In this document: positions 22,801 to 35,584 of the stretch, in pieces
How the letters are laid out: each line of letters opens with the position of its first letter
Numbering within the stretch: position 1 is the stretch's first letter
Translations under genes and position numbers: made by a program
The notes under the pieces: generated by a model
What the model was told of the DNA's origin: nothing
The model's database searches: none
The model's input: only the letters and a program-made list of their open reading frames with translations
Source of the DNA: Welwitschia mirabilis
Lineage: Eukaryota > Gnetophyta > Gnetopsida > Welwitschiales
Assembly: GCA_051453625.1 (NCBI GenBank)
Contig: JBOZIK010000001.1
Coordinates: 154,923,743-154,987,742 of the forward strand
Direction: 5' to 3'
DNA length: 64,000 nt

Positions 22801-23480
22801 ACATGGGTTTAAGGGATACATTTAGAAATGACATGATCCGGATAGTATTTAAAAAGGTATGGGTTATCCCAGAAAAAATATTTAACTTGGCTTAAGAACC
22901 TCTTTTTAATGTTAATAGTCTAGTGGGAAAGAATGGTTTTAGAGACTAATTAATTGATAATATCTGCAAACTAGGGTGTTTCTTTGACTAAAAGAAAATG
23001 TTCATTAGGAAAAGTATCATCAATAGATAAAATGTTTGTAGATTATTTTGAGATATGCGTGAAAGGTGATCTGCAACAACATTATCAAAGCCTTTCTTAT
23101 TCTTAATCTCTAAATTAAATTCTTGAAGGAGGAGGATCCATCTGATAATATGTGGTTTTGAATCCTTTTTGACAAAAAGGTATCTAAGGGCTAAGTGATA
23201 AGTGTAAATGACTACCCTAGATCCTAAAAGGTATTGCCTAAATTTGTCAAGGGAAAAGACAATAGTCAGAAGCTCCTTATTTATGATATTCTAATTGATT
23301 ATAGTATCATTTAAGGTTTTACTAGCATAGTAAATCATAGTTGGTTTTTTATTAACTCTTTCTCCTAATACAGATCCTATTGCAAAGTCACTTGCATCAC
23401 ATATAAGCTCAAAAGGTAACTTCCAATTAGGTGGTTAGATAATGGATGTGGAGGTTAGTTTTCCTTTGAGTTATTCAAAT
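22801..23480 (-). pseudogene. Athila RNase H relic
   Basis: The minus strand reads MVYYASKTLND, IINKELLTIVFSLDKFRQYLL, VVIYTYHLALRYLF, KPHIIRWILLLQEFNLEI and VVADHLSRI (about 23,052-23,350). This is the RNase H block of Ty3/gypsy elements. The Asp in the usual F-T-D-H motif is Tyr here (YTYH), removing a catalytic residue. Confidence 0.8.
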
Positions 23481-23499
23481 GCATTTTGACATTTTAAAG

Positions 23500-24590
23500 T
23501 CCATTCAAACAAATCATCCTTAATTAAAAGATCATATAAAGGTTTAGAGATTTTATTAAAATCGTTAATGAATCATCTATAATATCTTGTATGCACTAAT
23601 AAAGATCTAATATCTTTTCATTTCTAGAGGGTTAGCAGGTATGTGATCAATGATATCTTAGTAGGATCTACATGAATTCCTTTCTTAGAGATGATATGTT
23701 CTAAAACTATACCTTGATTTATCATAAAGTGGCATTTTTCCTAGTTGAATACAAGTATTTTTCAATGCATATTTCAAGGACCTGTTCTAAGTTACTCAAA
23801 CACTAGTTAAATAAGGTTCCATAAACCAAGAAGTTATTCATGAAGATTTAGACACCTAAATCTAATAAGTCAGAGAAGATACCAAACATGCAACGTTAAA
23901 AAGTGGCAGGTGCATTGCATGGGCCAAAGGGCATTCATTTATAAGCAAACATTCCATAGGGATAAGTGAAGGTGATTTTGTCTTGATCTTTAGGAGCAAT
24001 TTCAATCTAGTTATAACCTGAATAACCATCTAAGAAACAATAAAAAGGGTGTCCTGTGAGTTATTTTAAAATTTGATCTAGAAAATGAAGAGGATAGTGA
24101 TCTTTTCTAAACATAGCATTTATTTTTCTTTAATCAATATACATCCTCCATTTCATAGTAGGTTTGGTAGGGATAAGCTCATTATGCTCATTAGGGACAA
24201 TGGTAATTCTTGATTTCTTAGCTATGGTATGAGTNNNNNNNNNNTAAGGTAGATAATTCCATTATTGATAAGTTTAATTACCTCATTTTTAACAATTTCC
24301 CTCATCGTTGGGTTTATCCTATGTTGTGCTTCAATGGATGGTTTGGCGTTTTCCTCTAAATAGATATGGTGCATGCAAATAATGTGGTTAATACCTCTAA
24401 TGTCAAAGAGGGTCCATCCTATTACTTGTTTATTCCTTCTTAATATTCTAAGCAATTGATCTTCTTCAGATGGATTCAACGAAGAGTTTATGACTATCGA
24501 GAAGGTGGAGTTATCCCCTAAGAAAGCATATTTCAAATCATTAGGTAAGGGTTTAAGTTCTATGTCAACTTTTTTTAGGCTATGGGGCAC
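23500..24590 (-). pseudogene. Athila reverse transcriptase relic
   Basis: A 122-residue open part (24,222-24,590) carries LKYAFLGDNSTF, IGWTLFDIRGIN, MHHIYLEENAKPS and NEVIKLINNGIIY, the RT entry blocks of Athila elements. Further on: FLDGYSGYN, a TAG stop, then IEIAPKDQDKITFTYPYGMF, KWMPFGPCNAPATF, a TAA stop, RCMFGIFSDLL and IFMNNFLVYG. The catalytic F-M-D-D-F box reads FMNNF (23,830-23,844): both Asp are Asn. A 10-N gap at 24,235-24,244 interrupts the first block. Confidence 0.85.
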
Positions 24591-24699
24591 GTTTCTAGAG
24601 ATTATTCAATTTCATCATTTTTAAAAGAATGAAAAGTGGATTCCTGATCCTCAACAAGGCATTCTACCCTCTCAATGTACTCTGTCCCTTCGTCATTCA

Positions 24700-25060
24700 A
24701 AGGCAACTTCATAGCATTAAAGATATTTAGCTCTATGGTTATGTTGTTAAATGAAATTTTCATTAACCCATTCCTGTAATTGATTATGGCATTTTAAATT
24801 GTTAAGAATGGTCTTCCTAATATAACGGGCACTGTTTCTTTTGATGATTTATCCATGTCTAAGACCATAAAATCTACTAGAAAGTAATAGCTATCCACTC
24901 TAACTATGACATTCTCAATGACTTCTAATGATGTTTTAATAGAGTTATCTACTAATTAGAGCTGGATTTTTGTGGCTTTGATCCTTTTAAGGCTAATTCC
25001 TTATAGGTTTTATAAGGGAGTAAGTTTACACTAGTTTCTAAATCGAGCAAGACTTGGTTG
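24700..25060 (-). pseudogene. Athila aspartic protease relic
   Basis: The minus strand reads LLDLETSVNLLPYKTYKEL (near 25,050-25,000), where the usual active-site wording is L-D-L-G-A/S-S-V-N-L-L-P. Glu and Thr replace Gly and Ala/Ser next to the catalytic Asp. It continues with VRVDSYYFLVDFMVLDMD and PVILGRPFL, the flap and end blocks of the retropepsin fold. The protease would cut Gag-Pol during particle maturation. Confidence 0.8.
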
Positions 25061-26245
25061 AGATTTTTGTTACCTATGGTAATGGTAATTGTAGGACACT
25101 CAGGGTCTTGGTACTTTCATGGGAATTAGTTCTAGAGAATCACGTTCATTTGCTAAGCTAAAAAGGCTTTAATTTAGCATTCATTCACCTTTTTACATTG
25201 CATAAGTCCTTAAGGAATTTAGCATAAGAAGGGTCTTGTTTAATGGCTTCTAGAAGGGGAATGTTTATTTTAACTTCTTTGAAAATTTCTAGAGCCTCTA
25301 ATAGTTTTCCATTATATTTTCCTTCCTAAGTTGTTAAATAAAGGGTAATGGTTTTTTATAAATTAGTAATGGGTCTTTACTCTTATCCTTTTCCTTATTT
25401 TTTGTGGGGTTTTATTTATTCTTAGGCTTATTTTATACAGATGGTTTTTCTAGCTTTTTCCGCTCCCAAGGTGTATAGAATTAGTCTCTTTTAGGTATTC
25501 TATCCCTTCCATGAATCCAACTCCTTTTGAATTAGTTGGGTGTTCATGGGAATTTTTCCCATTTCTCTTTAGTTTATTGATAAAAGAATGTGGCGGGTGT
25601 TTTGTTGAATTTGGTTTATGATCTATTCAAGCCTTTGATTTATTTGTTCTTATCTTTGATTTTTTTGTTCTTGTATCTGATTTATTTGCTCTTGTATTTC
25701 CATGAATTTTTTGAAATTATCTGATAAGTTAGAAAAAGTGGTTTGATGGTTTAAAGATGAAGAATAAGAATTAGAATATGAGGAAAACAAATTTTTAGGC
25801 TAGAAATTTTGTTGTGGGGTATTGTCTTACTTCCAAAAGAAATTTGGATGATTTCGCTAACTAGAATTGTAAGTGTTTAAGTAAGGATTATTTTTGAGAT
25901 TTTACCATTGTCTTACTACATTCACCTATTTGTTAATAGTGTTTTGAAATAAAGGGATCAATGGACATTTAGCATTTTCGTGAGTGTCGATATGGCATAT
26001 TAAACACTAAGGCTTAGTGATCATAGGTGAGGTTGAGAGTGAGGTAGTTAATGATTCTAATTTTCTTGTTAGTTCGTCAATTTTGTTATTTACCTCAAAG
26101 TTTTTTGGGATCTTAAAGATACTAGTTGACCTAACTAGATGATGTAATCTTAAAAGTTCTATTAGTTTCTTCTAGTTTTTCAAGCTTTCAGTTACACTTT
26201 CTAGATACTCCTAAACCTCATGTAGGACATGTTATGGAAATTATC
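25061..26245 (-). pseudogene. Athila gag C-terminal region with intact zinc knuckle
   Basis: Mostly stop-rich, but at about 25,965-26,010 the minus strand encodes CLICHIDTHENAKC, a CCHC knuckle with all four ligands at normal spacing (C-x2-C-x4-H-x4-C). Downstream text includes Gln- and Asn-rich stretches as in Athila gag linkers. Confidence 0.6.
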
Positions 26246-26279
26246 NNNNNNNNNNTAAAAGAAAATTATCTCCCTACCC

Positions 26280-26645
26280 AATTTAAAACCATGTTGGAAA
26301 CATTTTAATAGTAAATCTTTATCTTTCTAAAGTCTGGGAGAAAGTTTTATGATTCTTCTAGTAAAAGTTCATGATTTCTTTCCTAAGAACATTTATCTCG
26401 TGGCTATGAAAGAACTTAAAGATAAAATCTTTACTCAAGTTTGTCCAATTTGTAATGGATAAGAGTTTTAGAGTGTACAACCAGGATTTTGCCTTCTCTT
26501 TGGACAAAAAAGAGAATAAAGTAAGTCTAAGTGCATCATGAGCATTAGAATATTAAGGAATAGTTGATAAGACACACTCGAATTCCTTAAGGTATAAGTA
26601 AGAATCTTCAAATTCAAGGTCATGAAAATGGGGCAAGAGTTAGAT
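26280..26645 (-). pseudogene. Athila gag (retrotransposon gag domain) relic
   Basis: The minus strand reads LPHFHDLEFEDSYLYLKEFE, ALRLTLFSFLSKEKAKSWLY, TNWTNLSKDFIFKFF, NVLRKEIMNFY and FTIKMFPTWF. The order H-F-x-G-L-E-x-E-x-P-Y, L-K-L-F-P-F-S-L-x-x-x-A-K-x-W-L, W-x-x-L-x-x-x-F-L-x-K-F-F is that of the plant retrotransposon gag domain (PF03732 type). A 10-N gap follows at 26,246. Confidence 0.8.
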
Positions 26646-26659
26646 AGTGGAACATTTAA

Positions 26660-27760
26660 TTCCAGCCTTTAGTTAACAAGTGATAGTACTATATAAGAGG
26701 GTGTCCAAATACTTTGCAGTTGAAAGTAATTGTGAAGGATTTGCTTAGGTTTATTAGTGACAATAGCAAGGGTATCTTGTCATTTAGGCTCTTCTTGGAT
26801 GAAGTAGTAAGTTCATAACTTATTAAGCATTTATTACTTTGATAAGGTTCCATAAAAGGGATCAAGTAGATTATTTAGATTGTTTTATGGTAAGGCAATT
26901 TGATTTTTTAGGTTTTTTTGAGTAGCTGAGGTTTGTTCTTGAGAGTCATTTTAATCTTGATTCTCATTTCAAGTTCTAAGTTTTCTCATTCTTTTGAGAT
27001 TGGTAAAGGAGTTCATGTTGTCTTAAGTTAATCTTCCTATTCTATCATAAGTCCAGGTCATGCAAGACATAGGTTCAAATGATTACAAGAAGGTTTAAAA
27101 TAATAAAAAGGAAAGATTTTTAGGGATTTCAAGTTTCAAGGTTTTATAAATAAATTCATTGATCACAAACAAAACGTTTACAGTGTCAAGGTCATAATGA
27201 AATAAAACAAAGATGTAAATAAAATCAAGCAAAATCGTGAGAAAATTTTAAAGGTTTTAAGCATTTAGGAATGCAACAAAATAAAGTGGAGATGACCAAT
27301 AACAAATGTGAGTAAAATGTTATGAAAATCGGGAAATAGTTTTAAGATACTTTAAATGTTTATATGCATGTAAAAATGTCAAAAAACATAACAGAAAATA
27401 AAATCATATAATGCAATCATGAAGTTTTATTAGAAAGTTTTTTAAAGTTTTAAAGTTTTCTTCCTCTCCAAAGAAACCTACAACAAATGTTAGATCTATA
27501 GAAAACAAAATAAAAAATCAAAAACAAAGAAAAATAACAAGGACCAATTCAAGATAATTCTAGAAGGACCAATACCAACCACTAGAAATAAAAGGAAAAT
27601 AAACACAAATCAAAAGAAAAGGAAAAGGAACACAAAGCAAAAGAAAAGAAAAAGATACAAGTTTGGATATCACTAAAAGAAGACCAGTACCCACCACTAA
27701 AAAAATAAAAACTTGCAAAAATGAAAAACCTAGTGTCTTTTGAGTTGCTATCATGCTATT
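26660..27760. other. 5' leader of Athila-like element
   Basis: Between the LTR/primer site and gag. It is stop-rich and A-rich on the plus strand, with no recognised gene. The 64-residue open frame at 27,560-27,754 is a low-complexity hydrophobic frame opposite an A/G-rich leader. Confidence 0.6.
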
Positions 27761-27779
27761 ATTCCTAGCAACGGTGCCA
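27761..27779 (-). promoter_or_regulatory. Primer binding site, tRNA-Asp type
   Basis: On the minus strand TGGCACCGTTGCTAGGAAT resembles TGGCGCCGTTGCCGGGGAT, the site found after the 5' LTR of many Athila/Tat elements. Three of the differences are C/G to T/A, again in the decay direction. Confidence 0.8.
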
Positions 27780-27784
27780 AAATC

Positions 27785-29028
27785 TGATTAACTTTATAGT
27801 ATAATATCTGGATTTAAAATAAGTACAATACTTAATATCATTCTTCTTCAGGTATAACATTGGATATTTGCTAGAATTTCACTAACTTTAATCTTTAATG
27901 AAAGTACAAAAAGAAAAAAAAAAGAAGAGATAAAATTTAGAAATGAGTTTTAATTTCATTTGAGAGAGTAGGAAAGCAAACTAGCTCTAAGGTATTATTG
28001 ATTTGTCCTTTGTAATCATTCACTATAAAGTTATCCAATCGTCTTTCTACAAAATAATAAAAACCATTAAGTGCTTTCTATCTAATTCATGAGGCATAAT
28101 CTCATCCACAATATGATAAATAGTTAATTCAACTAATTCTTAATTGTATATAATAATAGAAAGTAAGGACCTATAAATCACTCAAGATCTATGAAATTAA
28201 ATAAATAAGTGATAAAGAAGAATTCACATAACTAAATTATACTTGATAATTAAATAAGTTATCTAAGCATCCTAAGTATGATATTACTTATGAATCAAGA
28301 TCAAAGAAAAATAACCTTTGCATTATAGAAAGAACAACTTTACAACAAAGAAAGAAGGAAGGAAGAAGAACTTCTCAGCAATCCTCAAAGACTAGCTTAC
28401 TCCCCCAAAGATTTCCTTAGAAAGCCATTACAAATCGATGCTCTAAAGTCTCCAATTTCTCCAAGGCAAAGATGAATACAATGAAGGGTTTAAGGCCCTT
28501 TTATAGGAAGAGAGGGGGGTGAGGGGTAGGTACAACTCTTGGCTTATAGTGTTAAATAGAGTCTTCATCATTTAATATTAGGTACATAAGATTCTATCTT
28601 GTAGCATTTGGTGGAGATCATTAGGTAGTATTTAGGGAGTCTTTATCATGTAGCATTTGGTGGAGTCTTCCTCATGATGACTCCAATATGTAACCTTTGG
28701 AGCCAAATTCCTCTACCAACCAGTGCTAGCGTTACATGTCTTTAATGACACCTTTACATGCCTCTGTCATGTATCTTCAATTGCTTCTACTCCATGTCAT
28801 CACCTTATGTCTTCATTTCCTACTATTGTTTTATGTAGAATTGAGTTCTTCTTCTGCCATTTATTCTAAAATATGGTTAAGAATCTAGAATTAATATGGA
28901 GAGCAACATAATATTAAGTTTCATTCTAAAAACAATAGAAAACATATTTAATAATTAAATTAATGTCTTTGTTTATAATAAATTGGCCTGAAATGCTTGA
29001 AATAAATGTCAATTTTTACATGTTAATA
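27785..29028 (-). repeat. 5' LTR of Athila-like element
   Basis: It runs from TGATTAACTTTATAG to ACATGTTAATA on the plus strand, 1244 bp, homologous to 19,116-20,382. The minus-strand TATA box CTATAAAAGG is the complement of about 28,497-28,506. Confidence 0.85.
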
Positions 29029-29515
29029 GGGGGCTAATGTAAAAAAATTATCATCATTTAATTTTTGCCTTTTTAGTGGTCATTTTATGAGAATCTATAG
29101 GCATTTCAGTATGAATGTGATTACATTATGCTTCAAATGGTTCAAAATTTGATAGCTCTTGCAAAAACTGGCATTTTAAACCATCATCTATCTAATCATT
29201 TAAATAACTATACCAGGATAAAGGTTACTCTAACTGCATATTAACTGCTAGGTAGATTTTTGGCATGGTTTAAACCAGTGTTACTAGATTCATGGAGAGT
29301 TCCATGAACCTAGTAAGTTTATGAGTTTATAGCTTACTGTGAGTCTGAGACTTAAAAATCACTAAGATAAGTCTGAAGGTCACAGACTTATCAAACTTGC
29401 AAAAGTTAGTAATGTTTGAATGTAATTGCTATGTTCATATTACTACCAAATATCATGATAAGGTTGGTGCACATCTTTATGTTAGTATATTTGTAGGGGT
29501 ATCTAACTGATCAAA
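29029..29515. other. Unassigned DNA
   Basis: It starts with GGGGGCTAATGTAAAA next to the Athila LTR, oddly like a polypurine tract. Otherwise nothing is recognised. Confidence 0.35.
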
Positions 29516-31480
29516 ACGGTTATCATGTGTATATTTTTAAGCACCGTAAGATCATTTTCTCTCATGATGTCATCTTTTCTAAAACTTTATAAAGTAATTC
29601 TTATATTAATCTTTCCAAGCTGCATCCTTCCTCTCATGCTATGCAAATATTGAATGTTCAATGTTCTATATTAGAGGAGAGAAATATGTTTACTAATCTT
29701 ACTGTATCAGCTCACGTTAGCCAAAAATATTTGTTCATAATACAAGCCCAAGGAATTCAGAATTTTGTATGCTTAAAACATATGAACATGAAGTTAGCAA
29801 AAACTCATTAAATTATCTTAGAGAGAATGCTGATATCTTCTAAAGATGAAAACAAAGTACTTGCTTAGAATCTACTCTGTAAGATATTTGTAATGATGAA
29901 AAATAAAAAAATGAAACTAGGCAAAGCTCCCATGCATTTCTTAATGATAATGGTGAACTTCATCTAACCTTTTATTGTAAACCAATCTCTTTCAAATATA
30001 TCATTCTACATGATCACTAAGTCCAAGCCATTAAAGAAGAATATAATGAATTTATAGAAAATAATACGTGAAAGTTGATTAATCTTCTATTAGGCCACAT
30101 CACGTTATCTGATAAATGGATTTTTTTTGCAATAAACATAAAGTGAATAAAAACCTTAAATGATACAAAGCTAATCTTATTTTCATTGGCCTCTATTAAA
30201 GAAAATGATTTAACTATAATAAAGTCTTTGCATCAATAGCTAAATGGGCTATCATCAAAACTATAACTGCCTTAGTAGCTTAGAAGGTAAGCAAGATGCA
30301 ATAATTAGACATAACGACTACCTTTTTCAATTCAGATCTTAAATAAGAAATATATATAATGCAACCTAACAGTATCGAAGTGTAAGTTAAATAATAAAAA
30401 GTGTGTAGACTAATTAAATCACTATAGAGTATAAAAGAAGCTTCGAGAGCATGACACACGAGACTTATTAGTTACTTGAGTACCATTAGATCTAAGCTAT
30501 GTGACTATCAAGATGTAGATACCAAATTGTTTATCAAGTTTGATGGAAATAGATCTATGTATCTAGTCATTTATGTAAATGACATGTTTACAACTAGTAA
30601 TAATGAAGTGGATGTGTATCATATAAAGATTGCTTTAAGGAAGATACTTTAAATTTCAAATCTATGATTAAGTAGATTCCACCTTGGTGTAGGAATTGAG
30701 TAGATAAATAAAAAAATATTCCTAACTCAAAGAAAGTATATTAAACTTAATTCAAAAATTTGGAGTGCAAAGTTCTAAATAAGCTATTACACCTTTAGAA
30801 GAAAATGCAAAAATTAGTGTTAATGAACACTTACAATTAGTAAATAAACCTAATATAGATGAATAGTTAGTAATCCAATTTATGTTATCGAAACTAGACC
30901 TAATATCTCATATATGATTGGTACTTTATCTAGATATCTTCATGTAACAAATTTTAGTCATTTAAATACTACTATGAGAGTACTAAGATACTTGAAAAAG
31001 CTAATAGACTTAAGTATTACATATAAGAGAAACTCTTAGTTTATCCTAAAGGCATACTTTAACTCAAACTTTATTAGAGACATAGAAACTTCCTTATTAA
31101 CATCAAGATATGTTGTGTTTTTAAGAGCATTACTTTATCTTGATGATTTAAGCATTAAAGAATGATATAAGATCCTCTATAGAAGCATAGTATACTACTG
31201 CATCTAAAACATCTAAAATAACTAAATGGTTAAGAAACTTATAGAAACAGTAATCTTTAAGCAAAGAAAAGAAACTGAGCTCTTCATCAATAATTAATAT
31301 GGTATTTTTATAGCAAAATATTTAATGCACCATGATAGCATAAAACACTTTCATGTGGGGGCTCATAAAGTTAGGAACATATACATTAAGAAGTAATCGT
31401 ACTAGTATATTATCTCGTTGTAGAACAAACAGTTGTTATTTTCACTAAACCACATGGTTTAGAAAAGTTTTAGTATTTCA
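29516..31480 (+). pseudogene. Ty1/copia C relic: integrase end, RT and RNase H
   Basis: On the plus strand, with stops and shifts: HRKIIFSHDVIF (integrase C-terminal block, about 29,540), a KLINLLLGHITLSDKWIF block (RT entry, about 30,070), FFNSDLK (usual F-L-N-G-D-L, about 30,325), YLVIYVNDMFTTSNN (active site, 30,572-30,586), FHLGVGIE, TRPNISYMIGTLSRY, TTMRVLRYLKKLIDLSITY and HHDSIKHFHVGAHKVRN (RNase H end, about 31,330-31,380). The Y-V-D-D box reads YVND. It is a single copia RT domain in normal order. Confidence 0.8.
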
Positions 31481-31594
31481 TTACAAGATAAAATTGACTA
31501 TGACTATGAATATTAAAACTTATTTTTCTATAACGTTGAGCTTTATTTGACTTTTAGAGTTACTAAAAAAAACTTTCTTGATCTTAGTATGATG

Positions 31595-31930
31595 GAAAGT
31601 GTAGTATATGTATGCCTAGTACTATGAGATGTGTATTATAATTTTTCCTAAAATTATAAGATGTGTAATGCATAAATCCTATTACCATAGGATGTGTAGA
31701 AAGATATAAATACTTCGTTGTGAAGTAGTTCCCTCACACACAACTCCTTTTTAAGGAGGTTTTGTTATAGGCCATATTCCTAAGGTTTTCCTTTAGGCAC
31801 TTTAATTTCCTTGAAAGAGAGTATGTTCCCATGTTGAGGAGAAAACTCCTAGAGTGTTGATAAGTTACACTATGATACTACACTTGGGAAAATATAAAAC
31901 CCTTATGGAAACCTAGCTAGATGTTCTTGC
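31595..31930 (+). repeat. LTR fragment of copia C
   Basis: Directly after RNase H. Three near-repeats of TATRAGATGTGTA lie at about 31,627, 31,658 and 31,688, then a TATA box ATATAAATAC (31,704-31,713) and a leader with AAGGAGGTTTTGTTA. This order (repeats, TATA, leader) fits a 3' LTR. Its right end is not defined and no 5' copy is in the window. Confidence 0.5.
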
Positions 31931-32039
31931 TTATAAAAGCAAGCTATAAAGTTAATATAAAATAGAAAAATATAAAAATAATTTTTGAAATTTTGTGTTA
32001 CTATTTTGCTTATTTTTCTTAATCTATAATTTTCCATAA

Positions 32040-32400
32040 ATAACTCCTCTTATTGTGCATTGAATATCCTCCCAAAACATTTGAATGTGAAATAACTCTA
32101 TCCATACCTCCATAGTTAAATAATATAAGTGAAAGAGATGTTAAGTTATTTCATTCTCTTCACCATAAGTGGGACATACTACACTGACATGTATCCCCTT
32201 ATTCTATAATTCCATGATTGTCAACATCTTATCATCATTAACTAACCAACTTAAGATGGTATACTTTCCCATAATAATACCTCATCAAATATCCTCACTT
32301 AGAAGGTTTCTACCATATTTATTAGTCATTAATTTACTTGTTATTTTTTCATCTTCATCTTTTTTCATTAACTTTTCTAACTAATTTATTATCCTACTAG
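32040..32400 (-). pseudogene. LINE ORF2 C-terminal zinc-binding relic
   Basis: The minus strand reads LVNDDKMLTIMEL, a stop, NKGIHVSVVCPTYGEENEIT, a stop, HLFHLYYLTMEVW. This matches the end of plant LINE ORF2 (zf-RVT): L-x-x-x-x-L-x-T-x-x-x-L-x-x-R-G, then C-x-x-C-x-x-x-x-E-x-x-x-H-L-F-x-x-C-x-x-x-x-x-x-W. The second and last Cys are Tyr here (TGT to TAT). Upstream (32,600-32,700, minus) ENKALWINLIM may be further ORF2 text; RT proper was not found. Confidence 0.6.
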
Positions 32401-35394
32401 TACCAATTTCCCAACTTTAGATTAATTACCTTTTAAAATAAATTTTTAACAAGTCTTTATAATATCTCAAGATCATCCCATCCCTTGTAAATCATGTTTG
32501 ATTTCTTAAGAATATATTTCCGTGAGCATTTTGAATGTTAAAAGGAAATTTTTCCCCCCTTATATTTTAATTTATTAGCTCCTTCAAAATTTCTCTCCCT
32601 TTATATATTCCCTTATATATGGAAAAGTACCATCTTTTAGCGTCTCATAGCCTAAACTTCTCATTATTAGGTTTATCCATAGTGCCTTGTTCTCTCACTC
32701 TATCCTAGGTAAAATTTTATTTTTTTAGTTAAAATCATATATTGACTTGTATATATCCCTCATCCCCGAACTTCTATATGTTTTGCATTACTATTCTAGC
32801 TGACTACATGAATGGGACTACCTTCTTTTCTCCTTTACTAAAAGTGATAGTCTATTTTTTTCACTTACTAAAATATAAATTAAGTATATGTTTCTTAATA
32901 TTCTATATTAATTAAATTAATGAATATTTACATGTAATTTCATATTATGATGCCTCATTTTTCATACATTGTTCTCTACTTATTTTAGATTTAGTTTCGA
33001 TGTCAGTTGTAGAATATTTAAAAAGAAGGTAATCTTTTTTATCCTAATACAATAATCCTAGACATTATTTTTTAGCATGAGATAATTCATTTTAATTCTA
33101 GTCCTACTATCCTTAGCCTTTACCTTAGCCATGATGAATCTACTCATCATGAGTAAAGCCATTACATCTTCCTTATGGAATGGAAGGTTTGTCTTACTTC
33201 TATGGAGTCCTAAATATCCCAGATGATGCCTTAATACAATAGTCTTATCTATTTCATGAGATAATGTAGCCTGATTGTTACTTTGTCTTCCAATGCACTG
33301 ATTCCCAAAGATACAATAAACTAATGGGTAATAATCACATTAGTTGCAAGATTTATATAAAATAGATTTAGAACTAAATAAATATTCAAAATAACATTTT
33401 GAATTTACATCAATATAATTCTACAGTAATGCACTTGGAGTACACTCTATAAATTTGAAAGAAATATTATAGTTAAAGGAATAGAACTTAAAAAACAAGT
33501 GAATCTTAATATTCATATCTTAGTAATAGAAGTAATAAATGATGATTTCATGATACCTTAAAAGCATGAAATGATTAGTATTAAGATTATACAATAAAAT
33601 ATTTTAAAAAATAATAATAAAAACAAGGATGAATCAAAAGTAATTATAAAAGTTTTTAAAAATTTGGAGAAAGTAGGAGATCCAAAAATGCAATGTGACT
33701 TTATTTATCATAACATAAGTTGGGATCTATTATTGCTCCATAACACTTAAAAATACACCTTTCTACCTTATAGAAGAGTACTTATTAATAATAAATATGA
33801 ATTAATTAGACACCTTCTTTTCAAAATAGTTCTTATAATTGATGATACAAATAATATTATAAGACTAAAGTAAGACTTCATGATAAAGCTAAATTGAGAT
33901 GAAATGCTATTTACATATAAGGATCATATTCTAGTAAAAGGATAATCCTAATAATAAAATATCAATTACACTAAAACATTATCATTTATATAAGGATTAG
34001 AACTTTTTGAATAATATACCATTTTTTTCCAAAGGGTTAAAATCTATTCTAGATTCATGTAAAAGTTTTATTACTATATGAGAATCTTCATGATTGCATT
34101 TATATGAAATTCATATGAGGATACAAATTCTCTACCAACTTGGTGTGCTAAGTATTGAAGTTTTTATATGAATGAAAGATTTGATCGTTAGCAGTAGATT
34201 CAAACAAGTTATGTAAGATGCTAATTAGGTTGTAAAACTAGTAAATGATAAGTTAAAGCTAAGAACCATTTTCCATGTGGATTATCTTTCATTAACAAAC
34301 TTAAACTAGATAAAATCTTTAAGTTATCTGGTATAAGATGCACTAATTATGATTTAAAGATGAAAATAAAATAAAATAATGAAGGTGTAATAAATGTAAT
34401 CCAACACAAGTACCTATAAGATATCTTTGAAAAGTATTAGAAAAGCTAGAATTAAATATTTTATGAAATATTCAATGCTCAAAATTTATTCTGTTTGGAT
34501 GGCTCATCGTAATTTGGTTAAATTATAATTTGTTTATCAGACTAAAATTAAAACCAATATTTTTTATTACGTTCATGACACAAGTAATAAAGTAAGTACT
34601 TTCTAATTATATTATCTATGTATAGAAATGTGTACACGTAAATACACAACTTAAAATTCTAAAGTTAGGCTATAAGAATCTTATGCCTATCAATTCTTTG
34701 AAATTCAATATGATTTAAGTCCTTTATTTCATTAATTATTTTTCTCATTAGTTTACTTGGTATAGTTATATTTTCATTTCTTTATTTTTAAGTAGGATAT
34801 TTTTTTAGAAGCATGTGAATTCTAGATGCATAATTTACTTCAATTATTTAGCTGTAGTAGATCTTATTAAGCATTTAGTTGTAGTATACCTCATAAATTA
34901 TACCTCCTCTTATATGAGTTAAGATATCGTTTGATGTATTTTTCTTTAACATACATCTAGGTTTTTCATTTGCATTCATCCATATTTTTTCCTTTATAGG
35001 AACATTTACTAATTTTGCTATAATATTGATACCAAAATGTATGTTCTAATGATTTATATGTTAATAAAGTTATTGTTTTTACACCAAGCCATTAATATGA
35101 GATAAGCCTTTTAGTTTTACATTGGGAAGGGTTAATGATTCTTCCTTTTAGATGAAAGCATATTTGATTTTGTTTTTTCCTTTTCTTTAAGAAACTCTAA
35201 TTGGAGCACAATATGCTCGAGAGCTATTTTTGAAGCTGTCATATTGTTAAAAATGATTTCTTAGTTAATCTTATGTTAAAATTAGTTATCAATATTTCTA
35301 TAGTCATAATTTAGAAGATAGAAAAGGTATTTATAACAAGAAATACAGTAACAATGGTAAATAAGTAGGGGAGAACGTGATACTTGAAACTTCT
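32401..35394. other. Unassigned, very AT-rich DNA
   Basis: No domain recognised apart from possible further LINE fragments on the minus strand up to about 33,300. A-rich tracts near 33,600 (AAAATAATAATAAAAAC) are low complexity. Confidence 0.4.
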
Positions 35395-35550
35395 AGTAAT
35401 TATACCTCTCCCCTTAGAGTATAATCATCATGATTGCTCAAATGGATTTAATTATGCCCAAAGTCTTGTAGTATGCTAATTAGATCATGTAAAGGTTAAG
35501 CTTACAACCTAAAAAATGGAGGAAAGTGTCTCACTAGTTTAGCTACCATT
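35395..35550 (-). repeat. tRNA-derived SINE, left copy of an inverted pair
   Basis: On the minus strand an A-box-like TAGCTAAACTAGTGAGA (within 35,530-35,548) is followed about 33 bases on by a B-box-like GGTTGTAAGCTTAACC (35,494-35,509), spacing as in tRNA promoters. The body then matches the right copy, ending in TAGAGTATAATCATCA and GGGGAGAGGTATAATTA in mirror order. Confidence 0.55.
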
Positions 35551-35584
35551 CCACCGGCATTATGGATAGTTAAGAAATAACAAA

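Larger units (their letters stand above)
19116..29028 (-). mobile_element. Athila-like Ty3/gypsy retrotransposon, full-length but dead
   Basis: About 9.9 kb, reading right to left: 5' LTR (27,785-29,028), primer site (27,761-27,779), gag (about 26,280-26,645), zinc knuckle (about 25,965-26,010), protease (24,700-25,060), RT (23,500-24,590), RNase H (23,050-23,480), integrase (21,709-22,640), a 1.3-kb 3' region without recognised genes, polypurine tract (about 20,383-20,395), and 3' LTR (19,116-20,382). The pol wording and the tRNA-Asp-type primer site fit the Athila branch. Both RT and integrase have lost catalytic Asp residues, and many frames carry stops. No clear target duplication was found (GGTGA left, GGGGG right), so the outer ends may have been rearranged. 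Confidence 0.85.

Noticed and set aside
29029-29045. GGGGGCTAATGT as a second polypurine tract outside the Athila 5' LTR (tandem element)
   Set aside because: No internal Athila sequence follows it to the right; probably chance or a rearranged edge.
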